From NCBI GenBank assembly GCA_015680685.1, contig MNCI01008932.1:3280-41693 (forward strand): a stretch of DNA of 38,414 bases, read 5' to 3'. A program made the position numbers and the translations under genes. Within the stretch, counting starts at the first letter, position 1. Each line of letters begins with the position of its first letter. The notes beneath the pieces are model-generated. The model was not told the origin of the DNA. It made no database searches and saw only the letters and a program-made list of their open reading frames with translations. Below, in pieces: positions 21,994 to 33,302 of this stretch. The stretch comes from Gnetum montanum (Eukaryota > Streptophyta > Gnetopsida > Gnetales > Gnetaceae).

Positions 21994-22238
21994 GTGAGAG
22001 AATAAGAAGAGATGAATGGGGAGCCCAAGGGTCAAGGGGCATCAATTGAATAGAGATTTAACTCCCCTGCGGTGACTCTTTGGCTACCTTACATATGGTG
22101 TGTCCATGTGAAGGAATACAAAAAGATGAATGGTAAGCTTAGGGGTTAGGGGACATTAATCGAGTAGAGATTCAACTCCCTTGCACTGATTCTTTAGCTC
22201 CCATGCATGTGCATGTGCGTGACGGAATAGAAAGAGAT
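21994..22238. repeat. Tandem duplication with a unit of about 112 bp
   Basis: Units start at 21994 (gtgagagaataagaagagat) and 22108 (gtgaaggaatacaaaaagat), with a partial third at 22219 (gtgacggaatagaaagagat). Each full unit contains the core agatttaactcccctgcg or its variant. The words cccttgcagtgactctttt recur at 22801 inside the AT-rich region at the start of arm A, so the same unit has contributed there as well. Confidence 0.8.
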
Positions 22239-22259
22239 CAAACTAAATTGACACTACAA

Positions 22260-22740
22260 CATATATTTGTAATGCATATTCGTTTGTGGAGATATAAAAA
22301 ATCATGTTACAAATACATAAATAATGTTATTATTATATCACGAGCTTTTGTATATTAACATTATTATTACAAGGTATGAATGATGTTAACACCTCATTCA
22401 TAATTATTATATTATGATTATTGTGGAATCCAATAAATGTTATGAGATTATTATAATTAGAGAAATAATCCATAATTAGAATTTGAGATATTATGGATTA
22501 TAAGATTCATTTTAACGGTAAACATTTCATAATAAATAGAGCCAAGATATGATGAAATACTACTAATAATCCATAATGTTAGAGATGTTATTTATTCATT
22601 CATAGTGCTAACCCATAATGATTATATCTCGGTTAGCATTATCCATAAGATATATATAATGAAATGATTATAAATAATCAACTTTATTTATGATGAAGTG
22701 TTTATAATCATTATATATAATCATTTATGTTTATGATTAT
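22260..22740. other. Very AT-rich region of attat-type repeats
   Basis: Dense runs of ttataatcattatat, aataatcataa and related words, with many local palindromes. No coding frames. The same kind of sequence continues into the outer end of inverted-repeat arm A and past the right edge of the window. Confidence 0.6.
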
Positions 22741-25062
22741 AAATATATCATTATATATAACCGAGATTATAAATAACCAAGATAAATATAATCATTGGCT
22801 CCCTTGCAGTGACTCTTTTGCTAGGTGAGATTTATAAATAATTGGTTATTTATGATTATGCCAAGACATGTGTGTCGGTGGAGAGTTTGTCGCCATTTTT
22901 CTCAACATTGGCTAGGATCATCACAACATGATCTTGCCGGAGATCTTCCTGGGGTCTAAGTTGCTAGAGGTGCAAAAGTTCTCATTTTTAAAATTTACCA
23001 AGTTAACAACCATATCATCCATTAGATTCCATTAATCAAAGAATATGTACATAAAAAAAAGGCCTCACTGCATGCGAGAAGGTAAGAAGAAATTATCAAA
23101 TTTGAACCCTTTAAGTCCTCCCAATAAGTAGGAAAAATTGTTAAAATTATGACCAAAGTCAAGCCGACATCTCAAATTGGCTAATAATTTTCATGTGCTA
23201 GCAAAAATGCTAATGCTTTTACATTTTATTTAAATGCATATTTCAAATGAAAATGTAGTCACAATCGTAATAACTAAACACATCTATTCCATGGTAACTG
23301 TTGAATTTCAAAGCACAACCATAGAAATGATAAAACCTACACAAAATATACAAAGAGATAAAGAAAACATGAACTTACAAATGTTCCTTACATTGAAAAA
23401 GAGTGTAGCAAAAGAAGGTTACTTAAGATAGTAGTAGAAAATTACAATTTCAGAATTCCCTACCACTCCAAAAAGTATTGAGAAAAGAACAAAACCAAAC
23501 ATTGGAATGTTTTTGCATTGGGAATGCAAATGTATAGGAAACTATGCTAAGTACTAATGACAGAAGAGTTCAGTTTGAAGTGAAACTATGAAAATTGCAA
23601 AAAATCATCAAATTGTAATGTTCAACATGTCACAATTCACTATAAAAAATTAACAAAAACACACATAAAAAGACTGGTAGAAAGTTTTATTCTAGAAAGA
23701 GATTCCAATAACCAAAGGCTATTGTAGACATAGAAACTTTAGAAGACCCTTTCTTTCCAGCTGTAGCTTGAAATGTAGCCATTACTGTCCTTCCTCAAAT
23801 ATCTCTGACTCTACCCCTCATCCTACCCTTGCCTACAAAATGTTTTGCTTAAAACATACATTTAGACAAAGCTACTCAAGAAACATATTGGCCTAATTCA
23901 TATATAAATTTTATCACAAAAAAAGAAACCTAAATGAAGGGATCTTTTATCTATTATAACAAAAATTGTATTATGATTCACACCTCCTCTACCTTTGGGG
24001 TCCAATCTAGCATAGGTGTAGAAGTTTGCATTTCCATTGCCATCAAGGCTAGTGTTTCCAGCATAGATGAGTGTGAGATTTGGATCTTCTAGTAGTAGTT
24101 CCCCAGAGTAGAGTGAGGTTCCGAAATACTCGCTGCCATCGATGAGCACCATGATGGTTGGGTAGTCACGTTCAAGTATGCTAGCAATGATGGTTATGAT
24201 CCAGGGCAGGAGATTTGAGGTAATGTCAATGCTGTGTCTAGAGTTTCCGATTGAGCAAGTGATAAAGATGTGGCAGTGGACTATAGTGGTGAAGGTGTCG
24301 ATGGCGATGCTATTGATGTAGTACTACTACAAGTTGTCATCAAGTGAGAGTGAAAGCATGGCAATGTCATCAGATAGAGTGGCATCCATGGTCGCAAGGA
24401 TGTCAGACCTAAAGTAGCCATAGTCCCACTAGACCTTGTAGATGGTGATCTATGCAAGCTAGGCCATGTCATGGGTAGTGTCGTTGGCATAGTCGAGCAT
24501 GCTCATGTCAATCATGGCATTATCAACATTTCTTGATGATGTGTGCATGTCATGGCCCTCAGTGTTGAGCAAGTATGCAACAAGGGCTGACTAGCCTACT
24601 ACCTTATTGCTGCCTTGATTGAAGAAGCACATGCCGATGAGCTTGTTATTGTAGTTCAAGCATGGGCCACCATCGTAGGTGTCTTTACAACACTCCAATA
24701 GAGCTACAAAGCTAGTGTCATTGAAGCTAGTTCAGTTGGGCTAGGCAGCCTGCAGCAGCAATTGTATATGGAGATAGAGATAGAATGGAAATGGAATTCT
24801 CATTCCCATTCCGATTCCCATTTTACATTTGGTTGCATTTGGCCTTTTTATGTGTGTAGCGGGAATACGAAAAGCTATGGCTCTTTGGTTCACATTCTAT
24901 GCAATGGGAATATGAAAAGGTGTGGCTCTTCAATTCATGTTTTTTTCCATTTCGTGGGATCTTATGTGGCGCATGATGTGGAGGGTGTTACTTGGAGGGT
25001 GACAAATCCACTCCTCCCTCCACCCCTATCCTACGAGATGAGTTGGCCTCTCAGCCAAAAAA
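22740..25062 (+). repeat. Large inverted repeat, arm A
   Basis: The reverse complement of this segment runs colinearly along 26825-28212 and then 37990-38414. Matching blocks include 22860-23180 with 37990-38310, 23181-23480 with 27890-28200, and 24762-25062 with 26825-27090. Base 22740 corresponds to the last base of the window, so the arm may extend further left. Arm A contains about 550 bases (23980-24535) missing from arm B and lacks the LTR element that splits arm B. The inner boundary is near 25062. No terminal motif or target duplication was identified. Confidence 0.88.
23975..24735 (-). pseudogene. Possible decayed coding segment inside arm A, unrecognised
   Basis: On the minus strand an interrupted frame can be followed with a few stops: DTYDGGPC and NKLIGMCFFNQGSN near 24630-24680, then a hydrophilic stretch, and finally LTLIYAGNTSLDGNGNANF near 24040-24100. 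Arm B keeps only the first part (YDVGPC and NKLIGMCFFNQG, plus strand 27165-27240). Preservation of the same amino acids in both diverged arms hints at former coding. I do not recognise the family. The GGPC...IG pattern resembles the end of trypsin-like proteases, but this is too weak to name. A captured gene piece inside a transposon is another possibility. Confidence 0.35.
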
Positions 25063-25089
25063 AATATCAAGTCGAATTACCACCAATCC

Positions 25090-26760
25090 TAATTTAGGAG
25101 TGGATTGTAAGTTTCGAAGAAACATTGTAGAAATTTTTCATGCAATACGTATATAAGTGTTTTAATGAAAACACTATACCTTGGGTGCTTTACAAAAAAG
25201 GGGAAATCTCAATTAAGAAGCAAGTTCTAGCTATAAGAAAAGAAGTGCTAGAAAAATAGGTCCAATTAACTCTCCTAGAGGAGATAATTTCCAATTATTT
25301 AATGACCTCTTACTTTGTGGATCATCTTGAGTTTTAGTTAAATATTACAAATGGGTAGAAATTTTTTCATAGGTAAGATTAAGGACCTTCACAAAAGAAT
25401 ATAGAGATGAGAAAAAAAAACAAATTGATGAAAGAGCAATCGAAAACTTATGGAAAATGGTAGACAAAAAAAGTAGAAGAAAAAGAGTGGAGAGAAAAAG
25501 AATAGCAAGAAACAAAACAGCAAAGCGTGTTTGAAGTTCGAGGAACACATGATGACTAAACAAAGGCACTTACTTACCACAGAAAAAGGTAAAAGAAAAA
25601 TTATATTTTTTTATGGTAAAAACCCAATTTTCTCTTATGTTTGAAAACGAAAAACATGAATTAATTAAACAAGTTTTTAGCCAGGAATAGCAAGAATAAG
25701 GGCAAACCAATAAAATAATTATGAGTATTTTGATTTGTTAGATTTTTATGATTACCTAAACATGAAAGATAAGTAAGATTCACTATTAGATTAAATAGAA
25801 ATACCCAAGGGTATGGTTTTTCTTATTTCTATATATAGTTATAATTTGAAAAAATCATCTAAAATCCAAAAATATGNNNNNNNNNNNNNNNNNNNNNNNN
25901 NNNNNNNNNNNNNNNNNNNNNNNNNNNAGCCACACCATTTTATTTTTCAAGAACAAAAATTTAACCAATTTGGATATAGGAATCATATGAGAAAAAATAT
26001 ATTTGAATGATGTTTACATTTCAAAAAATTTTGGTTTTAAGATTCTTTATAGAAAGATTTTGGTTTTAAGATTCTTTATAGAAAAAAAATCATTTAGGAA
26101 TCTCTTTTTTCGAATTCTTTTCTCTTTTGTAATTTGACCAAAAAAGCAGAGGTATCCTTTTGGAATTTATTGAAAAGATAGAATGGAACTTAATAGAACA
26201 ATTAATAGAGGTAAAGAAGAAAAAAAGAATGGAATTCAAATGCATCAAACAGAGAACAAATAATAACTTTTTCAGAATATCTTCAGAAATTACACAAGAG
26301 TTACTCAAAGGGGAACATGATTTGATACAAGATTACGAATATGAAGAACAAACAAATAGATCTGAATTTTCCTGCAGCCCCCCTGAAAAATTATGGGCTT
26401 CCTGCAATAACCGTTTCTATATGTTAAAGGAAATATAAGACCTCGAAAAGGTAAATGTGTTAGACCATTTCATGCCCAACTTAGATGCTTAAAAATTCAA
26501 ACATATTCCTCTTTGGTTTTGCGAATGAAAATGTTATTCCAAAAGGGAAAGCAAGACTTCCAAGTTTGGACATCTATTCATAAATTTCAAATTAGATTAT
26601 TTTGGAAATTTTTTTTAATAAAATTGATGAAAATATTTACCAAATTCAAACTATTTCATTCTCGATGTGAGGAACAAAATAAAAAAAGTTTGAATGCATA
26701 AAAAATATCTTTATATAAAAGAAAGTACTAAGAAAATTTGGCTAAATTAGACCATCACGT
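25090..26760 (+). pseudogene. ycf1: ycf1 (Tic214) pseudogene, later portion
   Basis: AT- and Lys-rich plastid-like sequence in broken plus-strand frames: a charged coiled region at 25380-25520 followed by FEVRGTHDD, a segment around the gap (25740-26010), and a Lys/Arg-rich basic tail (26440-26700) with RPFHAQLRCLK and SSLVLRMKML. This style and order fit the middle and C-terminal parts of ycf1. The identification is weaker than for the 5' piece because ycf1 diverges quickly. It is split from the 5' piece by 4.6 kb (20513-25062) and flanked by the two inverted-repeat arms. A run of undetermined bases lies inside it. Confidence 0.6.
25877..25927. other. Assembly gap (51 undetermined bases)
   Basis: A run of n inside the ycf1-like segment between the inverted-repeat arms. 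The gap size may be nominal. Single undetermined bases also occur at 18004 (chlL copy junction) and 26821 (inner edge of arm B). Confidence 0.98.
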
Positions 26761-26824
26761 ATTCCATTGAATTAGGGGCCTAGTATTAATGTTTCAAGCT
26801 TTTCATTTTTATTTTTTCTTNTGT

Positions 26825-28212
26825 TGAGTGGCCAACTCCTCTCACATGATAAAGTGGGATGGGGAGTACATTTTGTCCCCCTCCACATTACACGCCACAT
26901 AAGATCCCATGAAATGGGAAAAAACATGAATTGAAGAGCCACACCTTTTGTATTCCCATTGTGCAGAATGTGAACCAAAGAGCCATAGCTTTTTATATTC
27001 CCACTGCACAAATAAAAATGCCAAACACAACCAAATGCAAAATGGGAATGAGAATTCCATTTACATTCTATCTCTATTTCCATCTGCAACTACTGCCATA
27101 AACCAGTTGGCCCAACCAAACGAATTTCAATGATGCCAGCTTCAAAGCTCTACCAGAGCATTGGAAAAGCACCTACGATGTTGGCCCATGCTTCAGCTAT
27201 GATAACAAGCTCATCGGCATGTGCTTCTTTAACCAAGGTAGCAATATGCACTTCTTTAACCAAGGCAGTAATAAGACAGTAGGCCAATTGGCCTTTGCTA
27301 CATGCTTGCTTAACACCGAGGGCTTAACACCAAGGCCATGACATGCACACATCATCGAAAATCATAATACAATTTTTGTTATAATAGCTAAAAGATCCCT
27401 TCATTTAGGTTTCTTTTTTTTGGATAAAATTTATATATGAATTAGGTCAATATGTTTCTTGAGTAGCTTTGTTTGAATGTATGTTTTAAGCATAAAATTT
27501 TGTAGATAGGGGCAAGATGAGGGGTAGAGCCAGAGGCATTCGAGAAAAGATGTTAATGGCTACAGTTGAAGATGCACCCTAAGGAGAAGGGTCTTTTGAA
27601 GTTTTTGTGTTAACAATCGCTTTTGGTTATTGGAATCTCTTTCTAGAAAACAAACTATCTTCTAGTTTTTTTATTTCTATTTTTGTTAATTTTTTATAGT
27701 GAATTGTAATGTGTTGAACATTACATTTTGATGATTTTGTGCAATTTTCATAGTTTCACTTCAAGTTGAGCTCTTCTATCATCAGTACTTAGCATGCCTT
27801 CCTATACATTTTCATTCCAAATGCAAAAACATTCCAAAGTTTGGCTCTATTCATTTTTCAATGCTTTCTGGAGTGGCAGGGAATTTTGAAATGGTAATTT
27901 TCTACTAATATTTTAAGTAATCTTCTTTTGCTACACCCTTTTTCAATGTACAGGAACATTTGTAAGTTCATTTTCTCTTTATCTCATTGTATATCTTGTG
28001 TAGGTTTTATCATTTCTATGGTTGTGCTTTGAAATTTAGTAGTTACCATAGAGTAGATGCATTTATTTTTTATGATTGTGATTACTTTTATGCATTTAGT
28101 TGTTACGATTGTGATTGCTTTTTCATTTGCAATATGCATTTTAATAAAATGAAAAAGCGTTAGCATTTTTGACATCATATGAAAATTATTAGCCAATTTG
28201 AGATGTTGACCT
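26825..28212 (-). repeat. Large inverted repeat, arm B, inner part
   Basis: Reverse complement of arm A from its inner end. It lacks the segment corresponding to 23980-24535 and has an extra internal duplication in which cttctttaaccaagg occurs twice, 30 bases apart (27225-27270). It ends at 28212, where the LTR retrotransposon begins with TGTACTGACC. The arm resumes at 37990. Confidence 0.88.
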
Positions 28213-29858
28213 TGTACTGACCGAAATCATCGGTGTAAGGCTAGAAAGGAAAGAAAAACACCGAAAGATCATCGGATAAGTACAGTTGAACCTGCTTTCG
28301 CGTGAGGGTAATTTAGAAAGGAAAATGAAGGCAGAGTACCTTGGATGGTCTACGTGCAAATCAACCAAGGACTTCCCTGAACATAAGCTATAGCTTGCAC
28401 TGGGGTTATCATAACTAATGCATGAAATGTACAATACACAAAGTGCAAATAAAGCGTATACAGAACTATATTGTAAACAAGGTGTAAATTGAAGTTAAAC
28501 AAAGTAAACAATATAATGGAAGGAAAAATGAACTGTATTGTATTGCTTAGAATGAATGTGCACCAATCAAAGTGTAGCTATGCGTGTAGATGGCAAGTCA
28601 AGCACTAAGCCCTAGGGTGATATGCTTGCAGGTGCTTGGATACTAGGAGTCAGGTGCACTTGAGTGTTTGAAAGTTTGCTAGTCAGTGTTTCCTAAGCCA
28701 TCAACCTTCAAAATTGTCAACCCCATTTATATGAATGGATGGGGTGTTTATAAGGTTTGGCTAGGCTTGCGCGTGGAATTTATGGATGGATCAATGGCTG
28801 AGAAATAAGAGAAAAATGGATCATATGACAGGTGTTAGATGGATAGCTACGTGTTAATTGGACGTGCATAGGTGGGCTATGTTCTTGACCGGATGCACTG
28901 TATCTTACAATGAGTATTGGCTTACGCAAGCTAGCTTACGCCCATGGAAGCAGATACAATTTGGAGTGTAAGAGCTTGACAAGCTCACAGATGATGAAAA
29001 TTTACAATGAAAATGATAATGTACAATAAAACAGATTAACTTTGGCTTGCTTGAAACTTCTTGATCATTGAATTGACTGCTGTAGGATGTTGATTTGATG
29101 GTTTTGTGGCTATTTGAGGCATCTGTATTTCACCAAAGCTTTCAGTGTGAGTGGATTTTGTCTTAGTGTGTCCTCAGCATGTGTTTGACATGCTTTTGAC
29201 TAGGAGTGATCAGTACTCACATTGGACTCAAGTTGCACTCACGTTGTACTCACACTGTCAGCGTGACCTTAGCATGACCTGAGCATGAGTGAGCCAAAAA
29301 TGACACATTTTACACCAATTTTTTGATCTTTAAAGCCTGTTTCTTGAGTACGGAAATTTCCTGACTGTGGTTAACCTTGAGAGTGATCTACAAGTTGAAA
29401 ATTGAGCTTGGATGTGTCTTGATTTAAACCATTTTTGGTAGCTCACACTGGACTCATGCTGCCAGCTTGAGCTCAGTGTGACCATAGCGTGAGCTAAAAA
29501 AATTATGATTTTAGACCTAAAATCTGAGATTCTAGAGGCTAGGACTTGAAGTTGTCAACAATGAACCCTAAGGATGACTTGCACCTTTTAAATCAATCCA
29601 TTTCGACTTGGTTTTGAGGCTCTTAGAGTTGGTCACGCTAGACTCATGCTACCAGCGTGACCTCAACATGAGTTCCAGGACAAGCTAGTGTGAGTTCCCA
29701 AGGTAAGCCAGCATGAGTTCTAGGGCAAGCCAGTGTGAGTTTCCAAGACAAGCCAATGTCAATTTCCAGGGCTTAGTCAAATTTTTGCCTCCCAAAAGCT
29801 TAAAAGGCTCTAAGTTGTTCTCGTTTCAAAGTGTTAGGCCAAAATTAGTGGTGTTTCA
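28213..29858 (-). repeat. 3' LTR of the minus-strand element
   Basis: 1646 bp, aligned throughout with 36343-37989. The inner boundary is followed by the polypurine tract at 29859. The TATA position (28745-28753) reads ttataaaca, changed from ttataaata in the 5' LTR. The U3 side (29170-29770) carries many gcatgag and gcgtgag words. Substitutions relative to the 5' LTR are frequent, so the insertion is old. Confidence 0.92.
29640..29765 (-). repeat. Tandem repeat of about 29 bp in the 3' LTR
   Basis: On the plus strand about four units of aagccagcatgagttctagg type follow one another. The 5' LTR has a longer series of the same unit at 37770-37905, so copy number differs between the two LTRs. 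Confidence 0.78.
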
Positions 29859-29871
29859 TTGACCCCTCTTT
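29859..29871 (-). other. Polypurine tract of the minus-strand element
   Basis: aaagaggggtcaa on the minus strand, directly before the 3' LTR start TGAAACACC. It is one base different from the tract of the plus-strand element at 7348-7360. Confidence 0.88.
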
Positions 29872-29875
29872 GTTG

Positions 29876-31040
29876 ATGTTTAGAGGAATCCACCTAAGAG
29901 GTGTTGACAAAGATGTACAAAACACCATGACCAACCAAGCACCAAGCATTGTCTATTGGCCCCTAACTGGACGTCATTGCACCATGCTCAAAAGTACATG
30001 CGATTGGAAAAATGTGTTTTAAGATACAAGGGAATTGGTTGTAACCAACACAAATTAGGAGTTGATCAAGGGTTATAATTGCTATTGGAATTATGGGAGA
30101 GGAATGCTCTCATGTGAACAAGCCATATTTTTAGTCCTTGTTAGTAGCCAGTATTTAGTAGACTTGGAACCAAGACATAGGAGGTGCATTCTTTGGAGAA
30201 AAGGGACTTTTGTAGAGTTCTTACGGGGGCCTATTATAAATAGCCAAATCCATGCAATAATGTGCAACATGATCATTTGTGACATGAGTGTAATTGTTTT
30301 TTCAAGATAATTTCCTTCCCACCTGGGGCTTGTATGAGAAGAGCCAATGATCTTTAGTCTACGATGTCCATGGGGTCATGAAGACCTTTTCCATGCTTTT
30401 TGATCCTTGATCTTCTTGTTCTTTTTTGTTTGCTTTTTTTTTTCTTTCTTTTTTGTTTTTGTTTTTTTATTCTTTTTCGAGAAGCTTTCTTTCAGTGCTA
30501 TACTTGTGCTAATGCATTTGCATTTGTATCATGTACCATGTACTGTGTTTTGCATTGCAACTACTTAGAGAATCACAGTGTGCAATAGTGTATCAATAGT
30601 TTTGGGATGAGTAGAATGTATCAAGGGGATGTAATTGAATAGGATAAGGGGAACATGATGGGAAATAGAGAATGTATGGGGAATCTACTTATGAACAGAT
30701 TGATTAACCTAGTTGCAGACGTTAGGAAGAATGTAATACCTTGTCGTTATGATGAAGTGCATCTATGCACAAATGCCTCAAGTGTGTCATCATGCAAACA
30801 CAAATCCAAGAAGACAAGAAAACCACAAATGATTTAGTTAACTAAGCACTTTAAACTTGAAAAAAACCAAGGAGATGGAGCCACCACGTGCAATTTAAAA
30901 ATAGATAGAATCATGAATAACATTAGCTTCATCAAGGTCCATGAGATAAATTGTGTAGCAAGGCTTTGTGGAATAGGTACAGCCAATTGAAGCAACATAT
31001 CTTTTCAAGCATTGCCTAGTTGTCGATGATGTCACCAGTT
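29876..31040 (-). other. Non-coding 3' region of the minus-strand element
   Basis: Homologous to 6240-7347 of the plus-strand element over its whole length, including the cattccac/catcccc-type block near 30600-30650 and the long T-rich tract at 30415-30480. The small frames at 30062-30310, 30400-30588 and 30655-30837 are on the strand opposite the element and have no support as genes. Confidence 0.75.
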
Positions 31041-31049
31041 TATGATCTT

Positions 31050-31345
31050 AGCGAACTATTGCAGGTTAGTTTCATGTCATAACCCTTCGGATGATGCTAG
31101 TTTAGCATCGTAGCAGATGGTACATTTCTAGTTTATAGTCATAGTAGACTATGAAGAGGCAAACCATTTTATAGTATTAGTGGACTCTGGATGCTAGTTT
31201 TATGTTATGGTGGACAAATGTGGTAGTTTAGTGTCATGCCATATAGAGCTCTATGGTGTCAGTTTACTGTCATGACTCCAAGACATTCTATGATGCCAAG
31301 TTCAAGTCATAACCCCAGGACCATTCTATGGTATCAGTTTTAGGT
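31050..31345 (-). repeat. 3' tandem repeats of the minus-strand element
   Basis: Diverged units related to both repeat families of the plus-strand element: gctagtttagcatcgtag, gtttatagtcatagtagac and the atggtatcagttttaggttg type (shown as on the plus strand). They follow the pol stub, as in the other copy. Confidence 0.78.
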
Positions 31346-31379
31346 TGTGATGCTAGGACTGTTACAAATCTCAAGTTCA

Positions 31380-31505
31380 TCAGACATAATACCATTTCAG
31401 CTACAGGTGATTTGTGAGATTAGTGGACTTGTTCCTATCCATGTCACCAAGTTTGAATGCTCCATTATTGTACGCCTTGGTGACTAAGTAAGGTCCTTTT
31501 TTCTT
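31380..31505 (-). pseudogene. Stub of pol: extreme C-terminus of integrase region
   Basis: The minus strand encodes GPYLVTKAYNNGAFKLGDMD, colinear with the end of pol in the plus-strand copy (about 5640-5766). Everything between this and the protease is missing. It marks the 3' edge of a deletion of about 2.8 kb relative to the plus-strand element. Confidence 0.85.
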
Positions 31506-32060
31506 CTGAGTGTTTTACTATGGTGCTTACTTTTGTATGGTTTTTATTATTTTTAGTGTTAGTGTTAATGTTCTTCTAGGTTTTATGTTCATGATTTTTT
31601 TTTGTTATGCTTACCTATTTTTCTTGTTCTATTTCAAGGACCTAGTAATGATGAGGCTAGCCCCAGTGGAGTGGGAGCAAATGATGATGAGGATTTTGGG
31701 TGCCAGCCCCCTCCTAGTACTGATGCATGAGCTTACTATTAATTTGACTTTAGCAATTAACTGTTTTGTATTTTTGGATGTTTAATGAAAATATATGATT
31801 CACAGATGTAATGATATGAATCTAATCATGGCACAGTGTGTTGAAACTTTATTACCATATTGACGTTTAGTATTTTTTTTCTTTTTATATGTTTTTTCTT
31901 TTTATTTGTTTTCTCAAGTATTATTAGGAACATATGCATGTAGTTGAATGTAAAATGAGAGAACAAAGCGTAAATCAAATATTTGTAAAAAAGGAAAAGT
32001 AATGAGAAGGCATGAATCGAAATTGTAACTTGTAACTTGTAAATGAACATTTAACGTAAC
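31506..32060 (-). other. Filler sequence replacing pol, source unknown
   Basis: No match to the plus-strand element. It is AT-rich. On the plus strand a T-rich intron-like stretch ending ttctatttcaag precedes a short acidic frame GANDDEDFGCQPPPSTDA and a stop (about 31640-31731). That layout could be the last exon of a captured gene or of a DNA transposon, but it is short and unconfirmed. Confidence 0.4.
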
Positions 32061-32089
32061 GTAATGAGAGTTTGTGAATTTGTACATGC

Positions 32090-32335
32090 TGAGCTCTAGT
32101 TTAAAGTCATTTTGGGCTATGTACATTAGTTTAAAGTCACAAAGGACTATCACATCTGTGTTAAAGAAAGAAGGATCACCAATTGTAGGCCATAGCAGGT
32201 TGAAAGAGATAACAATTTTAGGAAGCTTTAAAAGGAACCAATAATTTCTGACCATGGCTATTTTAACATCGTACCAGACTATTGGTAGTTTAATGTCTTT
32301 TTGGATGGTCGGTGGTAGTTCACCCTAACCATTGA
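32090..32335 (-). repeat. Repeat units of the 3' type lying just downstream of protease
   Basis: On the plus strand agtttaaagtcattttggg, agtttaaagtcacaaagga and gtagtttaatgtctttttgg resemble the gtttagtgtcatgcc units of the 3' array at 31050-31345. This places 3' repeats on both sides of the filler. A plus-strand element counterpart at this position does not exist. Confidence 0.6.
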
Positions 32336-32336
32336 G

Positions 32337-32960
32337 TTACTTTTTAATCCTTCGTAGTTTGGCATGAGGGGTAGGGCATGTAGGTATGATTGTATACTCA
32401 TCTTCCTCTTCACTGGTGATGTCGAAGGGTAATTCTGACCAAGAGACGTTAGTCAGAATGGCTCTTATGTCTGTGTTGTCTAGTGCTTCCTTAGTTTTAG
32501 TAGGTTCATGAGTTAATGTTTGGTTCATGTCTTGAAGTATGCTCATGGTTCCTTGTTTAGGCTCAAAAAACTTGACTTCTGACCCATGGTCTATTTTGGA
32601 GTGCAAGTAAGTGAGTGGTGTTGTCGTATCCCCATGTATGATGATTTCACTGCCCTCATAAGGTAGGTGGATTTTCTGATGGATTGGTGAGGAGATGGCA
32701 TATAGTTGGGCTAGCTAAGGCCTGCCTAAAATCATGTTGAAACCTAGCATCTCCTCTATGATATTGAAATCTACGCTAGTGGGGAATTGCTCTCCTGCTA
32801 CAAAGGCTAAGTTGATTGTACCCCTAACTATGACACATGATTCGTTGAAGGATTTTAGACACGCAGTTTTGGTTGGTCTGATTTCATCTACTAGGCCTAG
32901 CTTGTCGATGACAGAGTACAAGACTATGTTTGTTGCTACACCATCATCAACATGTACTCT
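32337..32960 (-). pseudogene. Retrotransposon protease remnant, minus-strand element
   Basis: Reads VHVDDGVATNIVLYSVIDKL from about 32955, then EMLGFNMILGRP near 32720, colinear with the protease of the plus-strand copy. A stop follows GRP; the frame at 32337-32606 (FFEPKQGTMSILQDMNQTL) corresponds to the region after protease. The active-site Ala of the usual DGA is Val. It is inactivated by stops. Confidence 0.82.
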
Positions 32961-33302
32961 GTGGATGGTACACTATCCAACACGAATGATAATAGATAGT
33001 GGAGCTATAGTGGCCTCTCCTTATTTGGGGTTGACTTTGAATGCATCATCGAAAAAGGCTAGGATTGTTGCACGGATGGATGCCTAATTTGCATGGAAGT
33101 CCTCCATAACAGGAATGGAGGCCAAGATCTTGGCCAATGTTTGGCAGTGATTAGATGAAGTCATGACTAGGTTGTACAAACTCAACATTGTGTTTTATTG
33201 CTTGAGTGTTTGCTTCACCTGGGTTAGTGTAGCTACAAAGTCCTTGTCATTAGCTGTTGTGTTGGCCTTGTTTTCCACCATGTGGCTTGAAAGCTAGATA
33301 TC

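Noticed and set aside
21994-22238. CRISPR-like array
   Set aside because: Only two full units of about 112 bp, no regular short repeats with unique spacers, and a eukaryotic context.
21225-22740. A Helitron carrying the PIF1 fragment
   Set aside because: No Rep/HUH domain, no TC start and no CTRR end with a hairpin could be recognised in the flanks. The possibility is left for a database search.
24762-25097. Open frames in arm A (24762-25097) and arm B (26772-27133) as genes
   Set aside because: They lie in repeated sequence with catt/cccatt-type low complexity, differ in frame between the arms, and have no recognised domain.
30062-30837. Open frames in the 3' region of the minus-strand element
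   Set aside because: They run opposite to the element, are short and interrupted by the T-rich tract, and the homologous part of the plus-strand element has no matching frame.
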